From positions 1 through 61,958 of the forward strand of contig CAJXOA010000011.1 of assembly GCA_913057685.1 (NCBI GenBank): DNA of 61,958 nucleotides, given 5' to 3'. Positions 57,291-61,958 of this stretch are shown piece after piece. Both the position numbers and the translations under genes were made by a program. The notes under the pieces are model-generated. The model did not search any database. It was not told where the DNA came from and saw only the letters and a program-made list of their open reading frames with translations. Each line of letters starts with the position of its first letter. The stretch's first letter is position 1. The stretch comes from an uncultured Trueperaceae bacterium (GTDB taxonomy: Bacteria > Deinococcota > Deinococci > Deinococcales > Trueperaceae).

Positions 57291-57353
57291 CGTCCGCCCA
57301 CCCGACCGACGCCCCCACCGTGCGACGCCCCGCACGCGAACAGGAGGAATCCC

Positions 57354-58787
57354 GTGGCTGACGCCCCGATGCAGCACCCCGACGCCGACAAGCTCGTCGG
57401 CATGGAGCACGAGAAGCAGTACGACTTCCAGCTCCCCGAGGAGTACTTCTACAAGTCCGAGAAGGGCCTCACCCCCGAGGTCATCGAGAAGATCAGCGCC
57501 TTCAAGGGCGAACCGCAGTGGATGCTGGACTTCCGCCTGAAGTCGCTCGAGATCGCCATGAAGAAGGGCGCCCCGACGTGGGGGCCCGACCTCTCCGGCC
57601 TCGACTTCGACGACATCTACTTCTACGTCCGCCCCAACGAGGAGCAGGGCACCACCAACTCGTGGGACGACATCCCCGAGGAGGTGCGCGCCACCTACCA
57701 GCGGCTCGGCATCCCCGAAGCGGAACAGAAGGTCCTCGCCGGCGTCGGCGCGCAGTACGAAAGCGAGATGGTCTACCACTCCCTCAAGGAGGAGTGGGAG
57801 AAGCAGGGCGTCATCTTCCTCGACACCGACACCGGCCTGCAGGAGCACGAGGAGCTGTTCAAGGAGTACTTCGCGACCGTCGTCCCGCCGAACGACAACT
57901 ACTACGCCGCCGTCAACAGCGCCGTCTGGTCGGGCGGGTCGTTCGTGTACGTCCCCAAGGGCGTCGAGGTCGACGTGCCGCTGCAGGCGTACTTCCTGCT
58001 CAACGCCCAGAACATCGGGCAGTTCGAACGCACCCTCATCATCGTCGAGGAGGGCGCGAAGGCGCACTACATCGAGGGCTGCACCGCCCCGACGTACGCC
58101 TCCGACAGCTTCCACAGCGGCGTGATCGAGATCATCGCGAAGGACAACGCCAACGTCCGCTACTCGACGATCCAGAACTGGTCGCACAACGTCTACAACC
58201 TCGTCACCCAGCGCGCCCTCGTGCACTCCGGCGCCAGCATGGGGTGGCTCGACGGCAACCTCGGCTCGAAGGTCACCATGAAGTACCCCAGCTGCTACCT
58301 GCTCGGGCCCGGCGCGCACGGCGAGGTGCTCTCGATCGCCTTCGCCGGCGACGGCCAGCACCAGGACGCCGGCGCGAAGGTCATCCACGCCGCCCCGAAC
58401 ACCAGCTCCAGCGTCGTCTCGAAGTCGATCAGCAAGGGCGAGGGCACCAGCAGCTACCGCGGCCTCGTGCAGATCCACGAGGGCGCGGAGAACGCGAAGT
58501 CGAACGTCGAGTGCGACGCGCTGCTGTTGGACGACACCTCGAAGACGAACACCTACCCCTACATCGAGATCGACGAGAAGAGCGCGCACGTCGGGCACGA
58601 GGCGACGGTGTCGAAGCTCAACGAGGAGCAGATCTTCTACCTCATGTCGCGCGGCCTCGCCGAGGACGAAGCGATGGCGTTGATCGTCCGCGGCTTCCTC
58701 GAGCCGGTCGCCAAGGAGCTGCCGCTCGAGTACGCCGTCGAACTCAACCGCCTCATCGAGCTGGAGATGGAAGGGAGCGTCGGGTAG
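57354..58787 (+). CDS. sufB: Fe-S cluster assembly protein SufB
   Basis: Scaffold subunit that builds the nascent cluster, 477 residues. Landmarks: [88 protein letters not shown] (conserved Cys), and [20 protein letters not shown]. The beta-helix core is evident. The GTG at 57354 is 6 nt after AGGAGG. Its stop overlaps the sufD start (TAGTG). Confidence 0.97.
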   Translation: MADAPMQHPDADKLVGMEHEKQYDFQLPEEYFYKSEKGLTPEVIEKISAFKGEPQWMLDFRLKSLEIAMKKGAPTWGPDLSGLDFDDIYFYVRPNEEQGTTNSWDDIPEEVRATYQRLGIPEAEQKVLAGVGAQYESEMVYHSLKEEWEKQGVIFLDTDTGLQEHEELFKEYFATVVPPNDNYYAAVNSAVWSGGSFVYVPKGVEVDVPLQAYFLLNAQNIGQFERTLIIVEEGAKAHYIEGCTAPTYASDSFHSGVIEIIAKDNANVRYSTIQNWSHNVYNLVTQRALVHSGASMGWLDGNLGSKVTMKYPSCYLLGPGAHGEVLSIAFAGDGQHQDAGAKVIHAAPNTSSSVVSKSISKGEGTSSYRGLVQIHEGAENAKSNVECDALLLDDTSKTNTYPYIEIDEKSAHVGHEATVSKLNEEQIFYLMSRGLAEDEAMALIVRGFLEPVAKELPLEYAVELNRLIELEMEGSVG

Positions 58788-60109
58788 TGGCGACGCTGAC
58801 CGACAACCCCCTGCTCAGCGCGGGGGCGCTCGAAGCGCTGATCCGTTCCGGCGGCGAGCCCGACTGGCTCGCCGAGGAACGGCGCGCGGCCCTACGCACG
58901 TTCGACGCCACGCCGTGGCCCACCGAACGCGACGAGGCGTGGCGCTACAGCGACCTGAAGCGCTTCGCCGTCGACGGCCTCGAGCCGACCGACGGGCCCG
59001 ACGACGACGCCGTGTCGGACCGCATCCGCATGCGCATGACCGACTCCGACGCCGAAGGCATCCTCGTGCACAAGAACGGCCGCACGATCGAGCGGCAGCT
59101 CGCCGTGCGCGAGGCGGGCGTCCTCGTCACCGACCTGCGGACCGCCGTCACGGAGCACGAGGACCTCGTCCGCGAGCACCTCTACGCCGCCGTCGACGCG
59201 CACGCCGGGAAGTACCACGCCCTCAACGCCGCCTTCTGGCGCGACGGCACGTTCGTGTACGTCCCGAAGAACGTCGAGGTCGAACTGCCGCTCGGGGCGT
59301 TCACCAGCGCCGATCGCGGCGGGCTGTCGATGGGCCGCACGCTGATCGTCGTCGAGGACAACGCCAAGGTCACCTTCCTCGACGAGTACACGAGCGACAC
59401 GTTCGACGCCCGCCTGTTCCACGGCGCCGTCACCGAACTCGTCCTCGGGCCCGGCGCGAAGGTCCGCTACCTGGCGCTGCAGAACTGGGGGCGCAACGTC
59501 GCGCACATGCAACGCGTCGCCGCGAAACTGGACCGCGACGCCCGCCTCGAGTCGCTCACCGTCAGCGTCGGCGGGGACGCCGCCCGCGCCGAGGTGGAGT
59601 CCACCATGCAGGGCCCCGGCTCCGAATCGGAGATGTTGGGGTTGTACTTCGGCGACGAGGGCCAGCACTTCGACCAGTTCACCGTCCAGCACCACGAGGC
59701 CGACCACGCGTTCAGCGACGTGCTGTTCAAGGGCGCCGTGCGCGACGCCAGCCACTCGGTGTACAGCGGCGTGATCATCGTCGACGAAGGCGCGCAGAAG
59801 ACCGACGCCTACCAGACGAACCGCAACCTGCTGCTCGACGACGACTCCGAAGCGGTCAGCATCCCGCAGCTGCAGATCGGCGCGAACGACGTCCGCTGCT
59901 CGCACGGCTCCACCACCGGCCCGGTGCCGGAGGACCAACGCTTCTACCTCATGAGTCGCGGCATGCCCCCCGAGGTCGCCGAGCACCTGCTCGTCACCGG
60001 CTTCCTCTACGAGGTCATGAGCCGCGTGACGCTGCCGAAGGCCGCGGAGTACGTCGAGCGCGTCGTGCAAGCCAAACTGGGCGTCCCCGGCGTCAAGGAG
60101 AAGCTCTAG
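58787..60109 (+). CDS. sufD: Fe-S cluster assembly protein SufD
   Basis: SufB paralogue and partner in the SufBC2D complex, 440 residues. Landmarks: DEAWRYSDLKRF, FWRDGTFVYVPKNVEVELPL, EYTSDTFDARLFHG, RYLALQNWGRNV, VQHHEADHAFSDVLFKGAV (the conserved His region) and CSHGSTTGPVPEDQRFYLMSRG. The GTG at 58787 shares a base with the sufB stop and is about 9 nt after AGGGAG. The Rieske gene is coupled in the same TAGTG manner. Confidence 0.96.
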   Translation: MATLTDNPLLSAGALEALIRSGGEPDWLAEERRAALRTFDATPWPTERDEAWRYSDLKRFAVDGLEPTDGPDDDAVSDRIRMRMTDSDAEGILVHKNGRTIERQLAVREAGVLVTDLRTAVTEHEDLVREHLYAAVDAHAGKYHALNAAFWRDGTFVYVPKNVEVELPLGAFTSADRGGLSMGRTLIVVEDNAKVTFLDEYTSDTFDARLFHGAVTELVLGPGAKVRYLALQNWGRNVAHMQRVAAKLDRDARLESLTVSVGGDAARAEVESTMQGPGSESEMLGLYFGDEGQHFDQFTVQHHEADHAFSDVLFKGAVRDASHSVYSGVIIVDEGAQKTDAYQTNRNLLLDDDSEAVSIPQLQIGANDVRCSHGSTTGPVPEDQRFYLMSRGMPPEVAEHLLVTGFLYEVMSRVTLPKAAEYVERVVQAKLGVPGVKEKL

Positions 60110-60432
60110 TGGCGAAGGTCACGGAGCACGACGTCGGCCCCGCCGACGCCTTCGCGGAGGACACCATCACCGCCGTCACCGTCGACGACCGCGAGCTGGT
60201 GATCGTTCGGCAGGACGGGCGCGTCTACGCCATGCCCGATCGCTGTACGCACGCCAAGAAGCCGCTGCACGACGGCGAGCTCGACGTCCCGGGGAAGATC
60301 ACCTGCATCCACCACGGTGCGACGTTCGACCTCGAGACCGGCGCGCCCACCATGCCGGCCCTCAAGAAGCTGCAGCTGTTCGACGCCGCCATCCGCGACG
60401 GCCGCGTCGTCGTCACCCTGCAGGAGGCCTGA
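60109..60432 (+). CDS. Rieske-type [2Fe-2S] ferredoxin
   Basis: A 107-residue soluble protein. Cluster ligands are Cys46-His48 (DRCTHAKKPLHDGEL) and Cys66-His69 (ITCIHHGATFDLETG). This is the small-ferredoxin type seen with dioxygenases, here coupled to sufD (TAGTG) and so likely to serve or depend on Fe-S assembly. Similar Rieske genes are found at the ends of suf operons in several bacteria. Electron partners are unknown. A strong hairpin ends the operon. Confidence 0.93.
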   Translation: MAKVTEHDVGPADAFAEDTITAVTVDDRELVIVRQDGRVYAMPDRCTHAKKPLHDGELDVPGKITCIHHGATFDLETGAPTMPALKKLQLFDAAIRDGRVVVTLQEA

Positions 60433-60462
60433 GGGCACCGCAGCGGTCCACCCCCGACGCAG

Positions 60463-60490
60463 GACGGCCCACCGCACGCGGTGGGCCGTC
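60463..60490. terminator. Bidirectional terminator between suf operon and ispF
   Basis: GACGGCCCACCG and its exact complement form a 12-bp stem around CACG. It lies between the Rieske stop (60432) and the ispF stop (60518). Confidence 0.7.
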
Positions 60491-60517
60491 GCCGTTCCGG
60501 GGATGGGGAAGGGGACC

Positions 60518-61009
60518 TCAGGTCCCGCCGTCGCGGTCGCGCAGCAGCACCGTCACGCGCGCCTGCACGTGCCGGGGCGCCAACCCCTCGCTCGTCTTGA
60601 AGCCCAACCCCACGCGGCTCGGCTCGATCGCCAGCAGCTCCGCGACGGTGCGTTGGATGTCGACCCGGTGCGGCCCCAACTTCGGGCGGTCGAGCGTCAC
60701 GACCCCCGCGACGTTCACGACCTCCGGGTCGCCCGCGGCGTCCACCAGGTGCTCCTGCACCGTCTGCAGGATCACTTGGCTGGCGAGGCCGGCGTAGTTC
60801 GGGTTGCTGGGCGGGAAGTACTGCCCGATGTCCCCCAGCCCGTAGGCGGACAACAGCGCGTCGCACAGGGCGTGCAGGAGCACGTCCCCGTCGCTGTGCG
60901 CCGCCGCCCCCACGGGACTCTCGGGGATCTCCAGGCCACCGAGCACGAGCGGCCGGCCGCTCTCCAGCCGGTGCGCGTCCTCGCCGAAACCGATGCGTGA
61001 GACGTCCAT
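60518..61009 (-). CDS. ispF: 2-C-methyl-D-erythritol 2,4-cyclodiphosphate synthase
   Basis: MEP-pathway enzyme for isoprenoid precursors, 163 residues, the standard length. Landmarks: [21 protein letters not shown] (zinc Asp and His), [17 protein letters not shown] (zinc His), [12 protein letters not shown], and [12 protein letters not shown]. Residues that bind the metal and the cyclodiphosphate are intact. ispD, often next to it, is absent. The ATG at 61009 appears leaderless. Confidence 0.96.
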   Translation of the reverse strand: MDVSRIGFGEDAHRLESGRPLVLGGLEIPESPVGAAAHSDGDVLLHALCDALLSAYGLGDIGQYFPPSNPNYAGLASQVILQTVQEHLVDAAGDPEVVNVAGVVTLDRPKLGPHRVDIQRTVAELLAIEPSRVGLGFKTSEGLAPRHVQARVTVLLRDRDGGT

Positions 61010-61017
61010 GAACCGCC

Positions 61018-61023
61018 AGCCTA
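61018..61023 (-). promoter_or_regulatory. Leaderless -10 (TAGGCT) of ispF
   Basis: TAGGCT on the minus strand lies 8 nt before the ispF ATG, and no ribosome-binding site intervenes. Confidence 0.5.
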
Positions 61024-61117
61024 CCCGTTCCCCGCGGCCCGCCCCCGGGACGGGCGTCCGCGACCCACCCCCACCCGCGCGACCGCGCGGGTGCGCGGGC
61101 GTGGGATGATGCCCGCC

Positions 61118-61958
61118 ATGTCGTTCCGCGTCGCCGTCGCCGCCCTCGTCGGCGTCACCCTCGTGTGGGGCACGACCTTCGTCGTCGTCAAGGGCGCGCT
61201 CGACGTCCTCCCCGTCCCGCTGCTGCTGGCGTTGCGCTTCTCCCTCGCCGCGGCGTTCTTCGTCGGCGTGCCCTTCCGCCGCGCCGCCCTCCGGCCCGCC
61301 CTCGTCCTCGGCCTCCTGGCGTTCGCCGGCTTCGCGACGCAAACGATCGGGTTGTCCCTCACCACCGCCTCCAAGGCGGCGTTCATCACGGGCCTGTCGG
61401 TCGTGCTGACACCGATGGTGGCCGCCGCCGCCCTGCGCGCCCGCGTGCCCGGGCGCGCCTGGGCGGCCGCCGCCCTCGCGGTCGCCGGGTTGGGCCTCAT
61501 GACGCTGCGCGGGGGGGCCGCCACCCCCCCGAACGCCGGCGACGTCTGGCTCCTCGGGACCGCCCTGGCGTACGCGGTGTACATCGTGTACCTCGGCCGC
61601 GTCGCCGACGCCGCCCCCGCCCTGTCGCTCGCCGGCATGCAGCACCTCCCCATGGCCGCCCTCGCCTGGGGGTGGGCGCTGCCCCACCTGGGGACCCTCG
61701 AGGGCGTCCCGTGGGAGGCGTACGCCGCGGTCGTCTACCTCGCCCTGGTCGCGACGGCCGGCGTCGCGATCGTGCAGACGGTCGCGCAGCGGGTCGTGCC
61801 CGCCCACCTGGCCGCCCTCATCTTCGTCCTCGAACCGGTCTTCGCCGCCGGCTTCGCCTACGTGCTGCTCGACGAACGGCTGGGGCCCGCCGGCCTCGCC
61901 GGCGCCGCCCTCGTGCTCGTCGCGATGCTCGTCGCGGAGCTCCGGCCGAAACGGCGGG
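61118..61958 (+). CDS. EamA/DMT-family transporter, 3'-truncated by the window edge
   Basis: A ten-segment drug/metabolite transporter made of two EamA repeats; 280 residues are visible and the stop lies outside. The N-terminal repeat opens with [30 protein letters not shown] follows, and the second repeat shows [21 protein letters not shown] and [24 protein letters not shown], both hallmark turns. Export of an amino acid or metabolite is typical, but the substrate is unknown. A weak GATGAT box lies 7 nt before the ATG. Confidence 0.9.
   Translation, partial: MSFRVAVAALVGVTLVWGTTFVVVKGALDVLPVPLLLALRFSLAAAFFVGVPFRRAALRPALVLGLLAFAGFATQTIGLSLTTASKAAFITGLSVVLTPMVAAAALRARVPGRAWAAAALAVAGLGLMTLRGGAATPPNAGDVWLLGTALAYAVYIVYLGRVADAAPALSLAGMQHLPMAALAWGWALPHLGTLEGVPWEAYAAVVYLALVATAGVAIVQTVAQRVVPAHLAALIFVLEPVFAAGFAYVLLDERLGPAGLAGAALVLVAMLVAELRPKRR

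Overview
The window is about 62 kb of very GC-rich (roughly 70 % or more by eye), gene-dense chromosomal DNA. No transposase, integrase, phage gene, CRISPR array, tRNA or rRNA gene was recognised. The gene set points to a deep branch of Deinococcota (Deinococcus-Thermus), perhaps Trueperaceae-like: a caa3-type cytochrome oxidase operon, an archaeal-type ProS, a LysN-like aminotransferase, a short HisG with HisZ, and a pyr operon whose leader resembles the one studied in Thermus. TA-N3-T -10 boxes lie 5-8 nt before many start codons, the signature of leaderless transcription known from Deinococcus. The assignment is inference; no 16S gene is present.

Layout. 1-1066 holds the 3' part of a leucyl aminopeptidase. 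1083-7700 (minus) is the oxidase operon ctaC-ctaD-ctaE-(subunit IV fused to cytochrome c)-ctaG, followed by a HAD phosphatase and an unknown protein. 7888-10757 carries degV, ydcF and asd. 10844-15095 carries proB, a mini-ORF, hisZ, hisG and an M24 peptidase. 15226-19782 is a peptide ABC importer (binding protein and two permeases, no ATPases) with a prolidase-like amidohydrolase. 19849-22139 is a PfkB kinase with an FAD oxidoreductase. 22252-25507 (minus) is ribD-ribE-ribBA under an FMN riboswitch; ribH stands apart at 38182.

25627-33821 holds an M29 aminopeptidase, recQ, a META-domain protein, metG, and a lipoprotein coupled to a ParB-like/USP fusion. 33886-41103 holds proS, ilvE, galE, a secreted unknown, ribH, a TspO-like protein, a zinc-finger protein and an aminotransferase. 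41100-47757 holds a CPBP protease, CCA-adding enzyme, coaE, transketolase, bioY and lysN. 47758-48223 is the only gap above 300 nt; it holds a putative minus-strand small RNA and a C-rich tract. 48224-50976 holds a membrane Fe-S oxidoreductase and a Sco protein. 50987-55269 (minus) is the pyr operon uraA-pyrR-pyrB-pyrC with a translated leader. 55370-60432 holds a Ser/Thr kinase and sufC-sufB-sufD plus a Rieske ferredoxin. ispF and a truncated EamA transporter close the window.

Gene organisation is compact. About fifteen gene pairs overlap by the 4-nt GTGA or ATGA stop/start signature, and convergent genes often share or overlap their stop codons. The most interesting regulatory find is the pyr leader. 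It has a PyrR-binding hairpin that sequesters the ribosome-binding site of a 43-codon leader peptide, an attenuator-like hairpin inside that reading frame, and a leader stop codon overlapping the uraA start. Other points for follow-up are the orphan RNA candidate with near-perfect complementarity to the 16S 3' end (47819-47977), the subunit IV-cytochrome c fusion, and the coupled mini-ORF before hisZ.
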